10,084 bases of DNA from Spirochaeta sp. (GTDB lineage Bacteria > Spirochaetota > Spirochaetia > DSM-27196 > Alkalispirochaetaceae). The DNA is taken from assembly GCA_027859055.1 (NCBI GenBank), contig JAQIBO010000282.1, positions 1 to 10,084 on the forward strand, in the 5' to 3' direction. The position numbers and the translations under genes are program-made. Within the stretch, counting starts at the first letter, position 1. Each line of letters begins with the position of its first letter. The notes under the pieces are model-generated. The model searched no databases. It had not been told where the DNA came from and saw only the letters and a list, made by a program, of their open reading frames with translations. Below are positions 1 through 7,444 of this stretch, piece after piece.

Positions 1-146
1 CCCAGTGACCACTGGGCGGCGCCGAGCAGCATGAGCAGGAACCCGGTGCGCCCGGAAAAGTTCCGTTGCCGAGAGATAAAAACGGCCAGCCCACCTGAGA
101 TAAGAGCGGCGAGGATTGGAAGAGAGTAGAGCCCTTCCCAGTACAT
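1..146 (-). CDS. Partial membrane sensor protein (N-terminus of a probable 7TM-type histidine kinase or cyclase)
   Basis: Only the first 48 codons are inside the window; the gene continues past base 1. It starts at an ATG (146-144) preceded by a strong AGGAGGAG Shine-Dalgarno at 161-154 with a 7-nt spacer, so the start is well supported although the fragment is short. The protein begins MYWEGLYSLPILAALISG, a hydrophobic helix, then a basic loop (SRQRNFSGRTG) and a second hydrophobic helix (FLLMLLGAAQWSLG). This alternation, with a tryptophan early in helix 2, resembles the N-terminal 7TM module found on many histidine kinases and diguanylate cyclases. The start lies 22 nt after the stop of the upstream kinase, so it is very likely the fourth gene of the same operon. 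The output domain cannot be seen; the family assignment is inference. Confidence 0.6.
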   Translation of the reverse strand, partial: MYWEGLYSLPILAALISGGLAVFISRQRNFSGRTGFLLMLLGAAQWSL

Positions 147-153
147 TGTTATT

Positions 154-161
154 CTCCTCCT
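154..161 (-). promoter_or_regulatory. Strong Shine-Dalgarno of the partial membrane sensor gene
   Basis: AGGAGGAG on the minus strand, 7 nt before the ATG at 146. It fixes the start of a gene too truncated for its length to support it, and shows that this gene has its own initiation signal within the operon. Confidence 0.75.
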
Positions 162-168
162 GCCGCGG

Positions 169-1200
169 CTACGTTGGTTCGTCCGCAGCGACTCCTGTAA
201 AAACGCACTGTTCAGGCAGGGTAAACCAGAACTCCGCCCCGCCGTCAGCGGGGCTCTCGACGCCTACGTTGCCTCCGAGGGCTTCCACTATTCTGCGAGC
301 CACCGAAAGTCCGAGACCGTGGCCTTCGACCTTGACCTGATTGAGCCGGGTAAACTCAATGAAGAGCCGGTCCTGCTCTTCCGCCGAAATCCCGGGACCG
401 TGATCGCGGACCCAGAAACGCGCGACACCGTCTTCGATACGGCCCCCACATTCGATTCGGGGAGGATCTCCTCCGTATTTGATCGCGTTGGTGAGGTAGT
501 TGACCCATACCTGCTCTATCCATGACTCATGCCCGCAGGCAGCCGGTAACTGACCGGCAACCTCTACAGTGGCGCCGGCGTTCTTGACATCGGTGTGGAG
601 AAACGCGATGACGCGCCGCAGTAATGCGTCCATCTCTATCCTGTTCTGTGGCGGATCCTGCCCGCGGCGAATATTGGCAAGAAGCAGAAGGTCATTCACA
701 ATGCGCTGTTGCCGGAGTACAGCCTCCTCCATGAGCTCGAAAATTTCCGCGCTGGATGGCGCATCCGCGGATGATCCAAGCTCCTCTCGCAAAAGGTGGA
801 GGCCGCCGTGGACCGCGTTGATCGGGTTTTTGAGATCGTGAGCAACGGTACGCGAGAAGGCATCGAGCTCCGCGTTCGCGTCCGCCAGTTCCGCCCTGGT
901 GGCCTGTTCGCTTCGCAACAGATAGTACTGGAGACGGTCCAGGCGCTCATGCCGATAAGAAACCAGGATTCCCGCAAAATTAGCCAGAAGAGCCGCAAAC
1001 GCGAGCGCGCGAGCCATCTCCTGCGGCTGCTGCTCCCTCCCGTAGAAGAGCACGACAAACCCGAAGAGTGTGAGAAGACCGGCGGCATAGAATCTCCGGC
1101 GGACCGTGACGGGTAAGAGCAGGTAGATAAGGAGAATCGCGATCAGCTCTACCACGAAATTGCCCATGTGGGTTTGCGGACGACTGGTTGCAAAAATCAC
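169..1200 (-). CDS. Sensor histidine kinase, C-terminal part (3 TM + HisKA + HATPase) after the in-frame stop
   Basis: This frame encodes 343 residues if started at the GTG directly after the TAG, or 332 from the ATG at 1167. Hydrophobic segments lie at about 14-33, 38-53 and 63-82. A charged helical linker (SYRHERLDRLQ, then LADANAELDAF) leads into a HisKA dimerisation helix with the phospho-accepting His121 in HDLKNP. The catalytic ATP-binding domain has the N box (NYLTNAIKYGG, 234-244), the G1 box DHGPGIS (266-272), the F-box region LFIEF and the G2 box GHGLGLS (293-299). All key catalytic residues are present, so this half could autophosphorylate if expressed. No receiver domain is attached; phosphate would go to a separate regulator, and the REC-GGDEF protein encoded just upstream is the obvious candidate. 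No Shine-Dalgarno precedes GTG 1200 or ATG 1167, so independent translation would depend on coupling to the upstream fragment. Function by motif is secure; the signal sensed is unknown. Confidence 0.8.
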   Translation of the reverse strand: MIFATSRPQTHMGNFVVELIAILLIYLLLPVTVRRRFYAAGLLTLFGFVVLFYGREQQPQEMARALAFAALLANFAGILVSYRHERLDRLQYYLLRSEQATRAELADANAELDAFSRTVAHDLKNPINAVHGGLHLLREELGSSADAPSSAEIFELMEEAVLRQQRIVNDLLLLANIRRGQDPPQNRIEMDALLRRVIAFLHTDVKNAGATVEVAGQLPAACGHESWIEQVWVNYLTNAIKYGGDPPRIECGGRIEDGVARFWVRDHGPGISAEEQDRLFIEFTRLNQVKVEGHGLGLSVARRIVEALGGNVGVESPADGGAEFWFTLPEQCVFTGVAADEPT

Positions 1201-1536
1201 CTAGGACAGCATCGTCACGATGAACCAGAGAATAGCAACCGTTGCAAGGTGCTCGGCGGTCAGCCGGAACGAGTAGATCAGGCATGCAACGCTGATCAGT
1301 ATGTACGCATCCCTGACCAACAGAAGCCATTTTGCCCGTTCTCCCCAGCCGAAGAAGAGGATATCCGAGGGGATGAAGTACACCGTAGCCACGACGCCGA
1401 TGAGCATGAAGACCCTCAGTTGCTGAAGATGGTCCCCCAGGCGGTTGTGCCGGTAGGTTGCCTCGAGCTCAGCGTCTATGAACCGCGCCCGTCGCGGTTG
1501 GAGTAGATCACGAGCAGGTTTGGACACAGGTTGCAT
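1201..1536 (-). CDS. N-terminal fragment of the split membrane sensor kinase (2-3 TM)
   Basis: The start is the ATG at 1536-1534, preceded by AAGGAGA (1549-1543) with a spacer of about 6-7 nt; longer in-frame starts would run back into the preceding cyclase gene. The frame gives 111 residues. A basic cytoplasmic stretch (about 1-38, many Arg) is followed by hydrophobic helices at about 40-62 and 70-90, and a third from about 96 that is cut by the TAG at 1203-1201. There is no catalytic domain. The downstream frame carries straight on in phase with the rest of that helix and the kinase core, so this is the front of the same sensor and not a separate small gene. It starts 19 nt after the stop of the REC-GGDEF gene. 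As a free product it would be a truncated membrane peptide. Confidence 0.65.
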   Translation of the reverse strand: MQPVSKPARDLLQPRRARFIDAELEATYRHNRLGDHLQQLRVFMLIGVVATVYFIPSDILFFGWGERAKWLLLVRDAYILISVACLIYSFRLTAEHLATVAILWFIVTMLS

Positions 1537-1542
1537 CACAAT

Positions 1543-1549
1543 TCTCCTT
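1543..1549 (-). promoter_or_regulatory. Shine-Dalgarno of the split kinase gene
   Basis: AAGGAGA on the minus strand, in the 19-nt gap between the cyclase stop (1556) and ATG 1536. It decides for the short start MQPVSKP over in-frame codons farther upstream that lie inside the cyclase gene. Confidence 0.7.
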
Positions 1550-1555
1550 ACGCTC

Positions 1556-2503
1556 TTATGTGTTGCTGTCCCCTCCGGCGGCAGGCGCAACCACACAGCG
1601 ATTGCGGCCCGCTTTCTTGGCGGCGTACAACGCCTCATCCGCCCGCTTCAGCAGCTTCGTCACCGCATCGTCGTCATTCCCGGCTCCCGGCGACACGGTC
1701 GCGACACCCAGGCTGAGGGTAACCACGTTGGTCACACTTGAATACTCGTGGGGCACCGCCAATGCCTCGACACTGACTCGAAACTTTTCAGCCATCGCGG
1801 CAGCACCTTCGGCGTCGGTAGCGGGAAGCACCGCGACGAATTCCTCGCCACCGTAGCGAGCCACCACGTCCCCGGACCGCTCGGCAACATTTTCAAGCGC
1901 GCGCGCCACCTTTTGCAGGCACTGGTCGCCAAGACCATGACCATAGTTGTCGTTGAACTGTTTAAACAAGTCAATGTCCATTATGACGACCGACAGTGAC
2001 TGCCCTCCCCGGCGGGTGCGGCGACTCTCCTTCTCAATCTGCTCGTCGAAGGAGCGGCGATTCGGGATGCCCGTCAAGCCGTCGAGCATCGAGATTTGTT
2101 CGAGCAGATCTGTCTTGCGCTTCAGGCTCAAGTGAGTACGCACCCGCGCCCGCACGAGCGCCGGATGAAACGGTTTGGAGATATAGTCCAATGCGCCAAG
2201 CAGAAAGCCTTTCTCCTCATCGCTCACGGTGTCGCGGGCAGTGACAAAGATAATGGGGATGGTACTGGTTTCACTTTTTTCTTTCAGCTGTTTGCATACT
2301 TCATAGCCGTCGATGCCGGGCATAAGCACATCCAGAAGGATCAGATCGGGCTTCTTTGTACCGGAGGCGATTGAAATCGCCTTTTCGCCGTTGTTGGCTA
2401 CCTGGATGCGACACTCGTCTTTCAGAAGGTTCGCGACAGCCTGCACGTTGCCGGGCTCGTCGTCCACGATGAGGACAGTCTGCTTGTCAGCCTCGGTATT
2501 CAT
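1556..2503 (-). CDS. Response regulator with diguanylate cyclase output (REC-GGDEF)
   Basis: The 315-residue protein is soluble and has two domains. Receiver (about 8-125): acidic pair D14-D15, phospho-acceptor D58 in LILLDVLMPG, the switch threonine T88 and K110 in SKPF, so all canonical residues are present. GGDEF domain (about 135-308): DGLTGIPNRRSFD, then DIDLFKQFNDNYGHGLGD for Mg/GTP binding, and the active-site loop GGEEF (218-222). An RxxD motif (R209-D212) sits exactly five residues before GGEEF, which is the classical inhibitory I-site where c-di-GMP limits its own synthesis. The protein should make c-di-GMP from two GTP when the receiver is phosphorylated. Its ATG overlaps the stop of the hybrid kinase (ATGA, 2503-2500) and lacks a clear Shine-Dalgarno, so translation is probably coupled to that gene. 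This makes the kinase's HPt domain the likely phosphodonor (inference). The layout is like WspR or PleD-type regulators, but I assign no specific gene name. Confidence 0.95.
   Translation of the reverse strand: MNTEADKQTVLIVDDEPGNVQAVANLLKDECRIQVANNGEKAISIASGTKKPDLILLDVLMPGIDGYEVCKQLKEKSETSTIPIIFVTARDTVSDEEKGFLLGALDYISKPFHPALVRARVRTHLSLKRKTDLLEQISMLDGLTGIPNRRSFDEQIEKESRRTRRGGQSLSVVIMDIDLFKQFNDNYGHGLGDQCLQKVARALENVAERSGDVVARYGGEEFVAVLPATDAEGAAAMAEKFRVSVEALAVPHEYSSVTNVVTLSLGVATVSPGAGNDDDAVTKLLKRADEALYAAKKAGRNRCVVAPAAGGDSNT
2500..2503 (-). promoter_or_regulatory. ATGA stop/start overlap coupling hybrid kinase and cyclase
   Basis: The last codons of the hybrid kinase end in TGA (2502-2500), and the cyclase ATG (2503-2501) overlaps it by four bases. 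No good Shine-Dalgarno lies just upstream, as expected for translational coupling that yields the two partners in fixed ratio. Confidence 0.8.
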
Positions 2504-5500
2504 ACGTTTTCGATACCGCCTTCTTTCATTATCGCCTCCAAGTGCTCCAACGCCGTGTCGGTTTCCATCTCGGTAACCAGCTCTTCAAGCCGTCGACAAC
2601 TCCGTTCATCCGTTACACTGCGAAGGTAGCCGAGGGCACTGTGAAGCGTTGCATCTTCCACAAACTCACTGTCGGCGAGCAGCCGGCGCAGCCGTTCCAC
2701 GTCGGCGGGATCGCCGGTCACCTTGTCTCCGGAATGCGGCGTCTCCAACGTCGCAAGCACATCCCTCGCGCTCTGCAAAGCCTCTGCCAACTCGTTCCGG
2801 GTGGCCTCATCCACCGCCTCTCCAGCTTTCAGCGCCGTCTCAACGCGGGTGGCAAGCTGCTGCAACTCCACTGCCGCCAACGATCCCGCCGTGCCTTTGA
2901 GTGTGTGCGCCTGCCGGGCTGCCCCATCCCGGTCACCGGCCGCCAGCAGGGCAGGCAGCGAATCCGCACCGGTTGGAAGCCGCTTGCCAAAGCGGCCCAG
3001 CAGCTTGAGATAGAACGCCTCATCTCCGTCAAACAGGCGCAGTCCGTGCGCCAGATCAAACCCGGGCAGTGACTCCGGCAGCAATCCCGGCTGGACTTCC
3101 GCGGCGACCGGGTCAGACTCGGAAGCTCCACCGTCGTCCCTACCGCCGAGGAAATCGCTCAATGTGCGATACAGCACCTCGGTGTCGATCGGTTTTGCCA
3201 GATGGTCGTCCACGCCGGCGGCATAGGCACGCGCTTTGTCTTCCCGCATGACCGCCGCAGAGAGCGCAATAATTGGCAGAGTACGTCCCAGCTGCCGTAT
3301 CCGGGTGGTGGCTTCAAAGCCGTCCATCTCCGGCATCCGCAAGTCCATGAGGATAAGATCGAAATTCTCCTGCTGAACGTGCCGCAGCGCGTGGATGCCG
3401 TTCTCCGCCAGGACCACCTCGGCGCCGGTCTTTTCCAGCATTCGCTGAACCACCTCCTGGTTCGTCTCATTATCTTCCACCAACAGGATCCGGTTACCGG
3501 CAAGGGACGGAGCTTTTGTGACTCGGCGATGCCTGGCTGTTCCCGCGTTGCCGTTTTCAGCACGTAATAGCGCGTTAAAGAGCGTCGATGCGGTTACCGG
3601 CTTGGTGAGGAAATCACTCACCTCGCCCTCCTGTACACCCGTGTCCTCCTCGCTGTAGGCGCTTACCATGAGGATGGGAGCCTTGGTTTTGGTGAGCTCT
3701 CCCGCTCCGCGCATGTGCTTTATCCGCCGCGTCGTTTCCATTCCGTCCATCCCACCGGGCATCCGCCAATCCATGAAAATAAAGTCAAACGCCCGCCCCG
3801 CCGCTTCGGCTGCCACGACCTTCTCAATAGCCGCTTCACCGCTCGCCGCCTCCTCCGTCTCGTAGTTGCAGCGGTGCAGAATACCGCGGAGAACCTCGCG
3901 GGCCGTATCGTGGTCGTCGACGATCAGCACCCGGCGGCCGGTGGTCTCGGGGCAGTTGAACGCGTCGGGTATATGATCGCAAATCGGCAGGGTAAGGGTG
4001 AAGAAAAAGCGGCTTCCCGTGTCCACCTCGGAGGTGAGATTCAGGGTACCCCCCATCGCTTCCACCAGCTTGCGACTGATCACAAGCCCCAACCCGGTGC
4101 CGCCGAATTTTCGGGTGGTACTGTTATCCGCCTGGGCAAAGGACGCAAACAACTTCCGCTGTTGATCCTCAGTCATACCGATCCCGGTGTCGGTTACACT
4201 GAAATGGAGCGTCGCTTCCGTTGCGCGGCGCGCGAGCATTTCAATCTCCAACTCCACGCCGCCGCGCTCGGTAAACTTGATGGCGTTGCTCAGCAAGTTG
4301 GTCAGCACTTGCCCGAGTCGCAACGAGTCACCAACCAACGCGCCGGGCACCTCAGGATGGATATGGAAAACCAGCTCGAGATCCTTGTGCGAGGCAGCCG
4401 AACCGAAGAGCGTCTTCATCTGGTCGAAGAGTTCCTCCATTTCGAAACTGCTCTCCTCCAGTTCGAGTTTGCCGGACTCAATCTTGGAGAAGTCGAGGAT
4501 GTCGTTGATAATTCCCAGAAGCAGTCGCGAGGAGTTGTGGATTTTGTTGAGGTAATCCTGTTGCTGATCATCGAGGGGTGTCTCCAGCAGCAGCTGACTG
4601 AGACCGATAACCGCATTCATCGGGGTGCGGATCTCGTGACTCATGTTGGCGAGAAACTCGCTTTTCGCGCGATTGGCACGCTCGGACTCCTCTTGAGCCC
4701 GTTCCATCGCGACGAGGAGCTCTTTGCGCTCGGTGATATCTTCATTGATTCCGACGACCCGTTCAGCGGTCCCATCCGGCCCGGGAATTGCGCGGGCCAC
4801 CGCCTTGATATCACGAATTCTGCCGTCATGCCGCCGGATCTGGAACTCAGATTCATACGGTTCCAGGGTCTCCATCGCGTGTTCAATATCCGCCTGTGCC
4901 TGATCCCGCGTTGCCGGAGTGAGTGCCGCCACCCAGTCGTCCACAGAATTGCTGAAGGCAGCCGCTTCGACGCCGTAGATTCGAAACATCCCCTCGTCCC
5001 ACGCGAGCCAGTTTGTATCCAGTGAGAGTTCCCAAATGCCCAGATTGGCGGTGGACGTTGCCAGACGCAAGCGCTCGGTCAGCTGCTGTTGCTGAATCTC
5101 CGCCTCTTTCTCGGCGGTTATGTCGCGGCCGGTCCCGCGAAACCCGACGAGGGCGCCGGTGTCGCTGAGGATGGGCAGACCGCTGACCCGCTGATAGACC
5201 ACGCTCCCATCGGGGCGCAGCGACTTGTGCTCAAGACCTTGCCAGGATTCAAGGTTTCCAGCCCATCCTTCAAGGAGCGTACGCACCCGATGCGCCTCAT
5301 CCGACGGCATGAAGTCAAAAGGAGAGTGACCAATTATCTCTTCAACCGGTCGCCCCAGCAACGGCTCCACCGGCGGGGTAACAATCGAATACGTACCGTC
5401 TGGATCGATCTCCCAAATGTACTCCCCAGCCGCGTTGGCCACGTCCAGAAAGCGCCGCTCGCTGGCCTCCAACTCACGCTGGGTCGCCTTTTGGGTGCTG

Positions 5501-5937
5501 ATATCTCGAAAGACGCCCAGGAAGTAGGGCTTTTCAGCAATATGAAGGAGAATCACCGTAACATTGACATCGATCTCCGAACCATCTTTACGCCGATGAC
5601 GAGTCTCAAAATCGTCCCGCCCTTGTGCGATGATCCGTTGCACGTGGCCGGCCACTTCCTCGGGCGTCTCTTTCGCCTCATAGTCGGAGATGCGAAGACC
5701 GGCGTACTCTTCGGCCGAGTAGCCAAGCTGTTGATGTGCGCGGCTGTTAAACTGGACCGGCAATCCCGTCTGCGTGTCGATGAGCACCGTTGCATCGGGG
5801 TACACTTCGAACAGCTTCTGAAACGTCAACTCCCGCCTGGTATCGTCGGAAGCGCCCCCATGTTGCTGTTTGAAGCCGGTCAGCGTGTTCGAATCCAGCT
5901 GCTCTATCGCGTGTTCAAGGTTCGTTAAGTCCGACAT
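2500..5937 (-). CDS. Soluble hybrid histidine kinase, PAS-PAS-PAS-HisKA-HATPase-REC-REC-HPt
   Basis: With the ATG at 5937 the protein has 1145 residues; an in-frame GTG at 5976 would add 13. I prefer the ATG because GGAG lies 3 nt before it (close spacing), whereas GTG 5976 has only an abutting GGAAG. No membrane segments are seen, so the sensor is cytoplasmic. In ATG numbering: three PAS domains at about 38-152, 159-277 and 287-405; HisKA with His434 in SHEIRTPMN; HATPase with N551 in LLSNAIKF, DTGIGM (583-588) and GGTGLGL (612-618); receiver 1 with VDD (673-675), D723 in MDWRMPGG and K779; receiver 2 with VEDNETNQ, D865 in MDLRMPEMDG and a LAKP lysine; HPt with His1011 in AHTLKGTAG; then a helical tail of about 70 residues. 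Receiver 1 has one extra Gly in the usual MPGMDG loop. All phosphotransfer residues are intact, giving a His-Asp-(Asp)-His relay whose next acceptor is probably the translationally coupled REC-GGDEF protein. The PAS ligands cannot be told from sequence; no haem or flavin motif is obvious. First gene of the minus-strand operon. Confidence 0.96.
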   Translation of the reverse strand: MSDLTNLEHAIEQLDSNTLTGFKQQHGGASDDTRRELTFQKLFEVYPDATVLIDTQTGLPVQFNSRAHQQLGYSAEEYAGLRISDYEAKETPEEVAGHVQRIIAQGRDDFETRHRRKDGSEIDVNVTVILLHIAEKPYFLGVFRDISTQKATQRELEASERRFLDVANAAGEYIWEIDPDGTYSIVTPPVEPLLGRPVEEIIGHSPFDFMPSDEAHRVRTLLEGWAGNLESWQGLEHKSLRPDGSVVYQRVSGLPILSDTGALVGFRGTGRDITAEKEAEIQQQQLTERLRLATSTANLGIWELSLDTNWLAWDEGMFRIYGVEAAAFSNSVDDWVAALTPATRDQAQADIEHAMETLEPYESEFQIRRHDGRIRDIKAVARAIPGPDGTAERVVGINEDITERKELLVAMERAQEESERANRAKSEFLANMSHEIRTPMNAVIGLSQLLLETPLDDQQQDYLNKIHNSSRLLLGIINDILDFSKIESGKLELEESSFEMEELFDQMKTLFGSAASHKDLELVFHIHPEVPGALVGDSLRLGQVLTNLLSNAIKFTERGGVELEIEMLARRATEATLHFSVTDTGIGMTEDQQRKLFASFAQADNSTTRKFGGTGLGLVISRKLVEAMGGTLNLTSEVDTGSRFFFTLTLPICDHIPDAFNCPETTGRRVLIVDDHDTAREVLRGILHRCNYETEEAASGEAAIEKVVAAEAAGRAFDFIFMDWRMPGGMDGMETTRRIKHMRGAGELTKTKAPILMVSAYSEEDTGVQEGEVSDFLTKPVTASTLFNALLRAENGNAGTARHRRVTKAPSLAGNRILLVEDNETNQEVVQRMLEKTGAEVVLAENGIHALRHVQQENFDLILMDLRMPEMDGFEATTRIRQLGRTLPIIALSAAVMREDKARAYAAGVDDHLAKPIDTEVLYRTLSDFLGGRDDGGASESDPVAAEVQPGLLPESLPGFDLAHGLRLFDGDEAFYLKLLGRFGKRLPTGADSLPALLAAGDRDGAARQAHTLKGTAGSLAAVELQQLATRVETALKAGEAVDEATRNELAEALQSARDVLATLETPHSGDKVTGDPADVERLRRLLADSEFVEDATLHSALGYLRSVTDERSCRRLEELVTEMETDTALEHLEAIMKEGGIENV

Positions 5938-6091
5938 CTCCTCCGTAGTGTAACGCCTGGAGAGCCGTTTCGTCACCTTCCGGGAATATGACGCACCGTC
6001 CGCATTGTCGTGCCGGTCCAGCGCTGTGGGGTGCGAAGTGAACCCCGCAGAACGTCAGTTCGTTTTTTTTCAGTCTCTTGATTTCGCGGGC
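5938..6091. promoter_or_regulatory. Divergent intergenic region between hybrid kinase and MFS transporter
   Basis: About 150 bp must hold promoters for both directions. On the minus strand a weak pair can be read: ACGACA (about 6011-6006) and CATATT (5990-5985), only four of six matches each with a 15-nt spacer. It would start a transcript near 5978, favouring the ATG 5937 start of the kinase. For the transporter no convincing -35/-10 pair is visible. An 8-bp palindrome CAGCGCTG (6019-6026) and a run of eight T (6063-6070) lie here. Nothing beyond the existence of a divergent control region is secure. Confidence 0.3.
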
Positions 6092-7444
6092 ATGCCTGTG
6101 CAGTATGGGCACATGGGTGACACGGGTGAACACGGCGCGGTAATAGAAGCGGACGTAAGCTTGCCGGCGGATTCCGGACAATCGAGAACCACCGTCGTAG
6201 CGATCATGATCTCGGTGTTCCTCATGGGCGCGGGCATGGGGCTGCAGGGGTCGGCGGTCGCCCTGAGGGCCGGCATCGAGGGGTTCTCGGAGTCGATGGT
6301 GGGGCTGATCATGTCCTCCAACTACGTCGGCCTGATCCTCGGCTCGATGATCGCTCCAATCATCATTCGTAACGTCGGCTATGTGCGCTCGTTTGCCGCC
6401 TCCGCGTCGCTCGGGGCGGGGTCGGCGATTGCCCATCTCCTGTGGATTGACCTGGTCCCGTGGCTGGTGTTTCGTGCTGCGACGGGCTTCTCGCTGTCGG
6501 TGATGTTTGTGGTGGCGGAGAGTTGGTTGAACTCATCAAGCACCAGTCATAACCGCGGGCGCCTGCTGAGCGTGTACAGCGTGGTGTACATCGTCTCTAT
6601 GGGTGCGGGGCAGCCGCTGATGGCGTTTTTTCCGCCGGCGAGCTTCGAGATCTTTGGTGTGACGACGATTCTGATCTCGTTTTGCCTGATACCGGTGGCA
6701 CTTATGCGCGTCAGCGGCGAACCAAGCCCCGACCGCGAACGAACACGGCTCATACGCACGTTTATGAAATCGCCGCTGGCCGGTAGTGGGGTGATGGTAG
6801 CGGGCATCATGGCGGGCGCCACCTGGAGTTTGACGCCACTGTACGGCCAGCAAGTGGGCATGGACGCCGGCGCGATTGGAACGCTGATGCTCCTGGTCTC
6901 CCTGGGGAGTATGGCGTTCCAATGGCCGCTGGGGTGGCTGTCCGACAAGAAGAGCCGACGTCATGCGATCCTGTGGAGTATTGGAAGCGCCGCCGTTGCG
7001 GCCGCCCTGATCGCTCTGTTCCGGCCTAGCGGGGGCATGCTCTACGTGCTGATATTTCTGTACGGCGGATTCGGATTGCCGCTGTACTCGCTGTCGGTGG
7101 CGCTTGCCAACGACCAGTTTGAGCCCCACGAGATGGTCCAGGCGGCGGGAGCGATCGTCATTTACTACGGAATCGGAAGCGTCGTCGGCCCTATGCTGGC
7201 CGGGCAGTTCATGCAATGGGCGGGACCGGCCGGGCTGTTTCTGTCTATGACGCTTGTCCTGGCACTGCTTCTGGGCTTTGTTCTGATTCGCATGACGTTA
7301 ATCCCCGCCCTGCCGATACGAGCCAGCAAGTACCGTCTGTACCCCCGGACGTCGGCGTCTGCGTTTCAGATGCTGCGCAAGGTTCGTGGCGGTCGTTCGT
7401 CCCGGGCTGCTTCTTCGCCGGCTACTCCCGCTCAGGAGGGTTGA
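6092..7444 (+). CDS. Major facilitator superfamily transporter, YcaD-like
   Basis: From the ATG at 6092 the protein has 450 residues. ATG 6113 is equally possible, and a TTG at 6005 would add a hydrophilic N-terminus with no family look. No start has a clear Shine-Dalgarno. About twelve hydrophobic segments occur in two halves of six, split by a charged loop near residues 207-222 (SGEPSPDRERTRLIR). Family signatures are GFSESMVGLIMSSNYVG after TM1, LGSMIAPIIIRNVGYVRSF in the TM2-3 region, VVAESWLN (140-147) with RGRLLSVY after it, and QWPLGWLSDKKSRR (277-290), the second-half version of the MFS loop motif. This pattern fits the YcaD/UMF-type MFS group, inner-membrane secondary transporters whose substrates are mostly unknown. 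A tail of about 40 residues rich in Arg, Ser and Ala follows the last helix. The gene is divergent from the signalling operon and overlaps the end of the convergent PilZ gene by 23 bp. No substrate can be assigned. Confidence 0.9.
   Translation: MPVQYGHMGDTGEHGAVIEADVSLPADSGQSRTTVVAIMISVFLMGAGMGLQGSAVALRAGIEGFSESMVGLIMSSNYVGLILGSMIAPIIIRNVGYVRSFAASASLGAGSAIAHLLWIDLVPWLVFRAATGFSLSVMFVVAESWLNSSSTSHNRGRLLSVYSVVYIVSMGAGQPLMAFFPPASFEIFGVTTILISFCLIPVALMRVSGEPSPDRERTRLIRTFMKSPLAGSGVMVAGIMAGATWSLTPLYGQQVGMDAGAIGTLMLLVSLGSMAFQWPLGWLSDKKSRRHAILWSIGSAAVAAALIALFRPSGGMLYVLIFLYGGFGLPLYSLSVALANDQFEPHEMVQAAGAIVIYYGIGSVVGPMLAGQFMQWAGPAGLFLSMTLVLALLLGFVLIRMTLIPALPIRASKYRLYPRTSASAFQMLRKVRGGRSSRAASSPATPAQEG
7422..7444. 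other. Tail-to-tail coding overlap of MFS and PilZ genes
   Basis: The MFS stop (TGA 7442-7444) lies 23 bp inside the PilZ gene, whose stop is TAG at 7424-7422. No terminator hairpin is visible between them, so transcripts from both sides may run into each other as antisense. Confidence 0.85.

Larger units (their letters stand above)
169..1536 (-). pseudogene. Membrane sensor histidine kinase split by an in-frame TAG (whole locus)
   Basis: The two adjacent open frames 1536-1201 and 1200-169 are in the same reading frame and are separated only by one TAG codon (1203-1201). Read through, they give a single 455-position protein with about six membrane segments, a helical linker and a complete HisKA-HATPase kinase core. 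The stop falls inside the third hydrophobic segment, where no natural domain boundary is expected. A single transition would restore TGG (Trp) or CAG (Gln). TAG also ends this gene at 171-169 and ends the PilZ gene, so it is not globally reassigned here. Possible explanations are a recent nonsense mutation, a sequencing error, programmed read-through, or re-initiation at the adjacent GTG. I treat it as a probable nonsense pseudogene, but the kinase half shows no other decay. Confidence 0.6.

Noticed and set aside
1201..1203. Pyrrolysine or general amber recoding as the explanation for the split kinase
   Set aside because: TAG serves as a plain terminal stop at 171-169 and 7424-7422, and histidine kinases are not known pyrrolysine proteins; no pyl gene is visible.
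1537..1638. Longer N-terminus for the split kinase, reaching back to 1638
   Set aside because: It would overlap the cyclase gene, encodes an Arg/Pro-rich stretch unlike a sensor, and the Shine-Dalgarno at 1549-1543 points to ATG 1536.
3715..5928. Long plus-strand open frames (436 and 279 codons) opposite the hybrid kinase
   Set aside because: They are antisense shadows of a gene with continuous, recognisable domains on the other strand; their translations show no domain, and long shadow frames are common at this GC content.
6050..6070. Short GAAC/GTTC hairpin followed by eight T before the MFS start, looking like a terminator or attenuator
   Set aside because: The stem is only four weak pairs, too unstable for an intrinsic terminator, and there is no upstream plus-strand gene in the window to terminate.
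6005..6091. TTG start at 6005 for the MFS transporter
   Set aside because: The added 29 residues look non-coding, no Shine-Dalgarno precedes the TTG, and the extension would consume most of the divergent promoter region.
6536..7216. Minus-strand frame of 226 codons opposite the MFS gene
   Set aside because: Its product is rich in His, Arg and Gln with no motif, and the plus strand encodes a clear 12-helix transporter.
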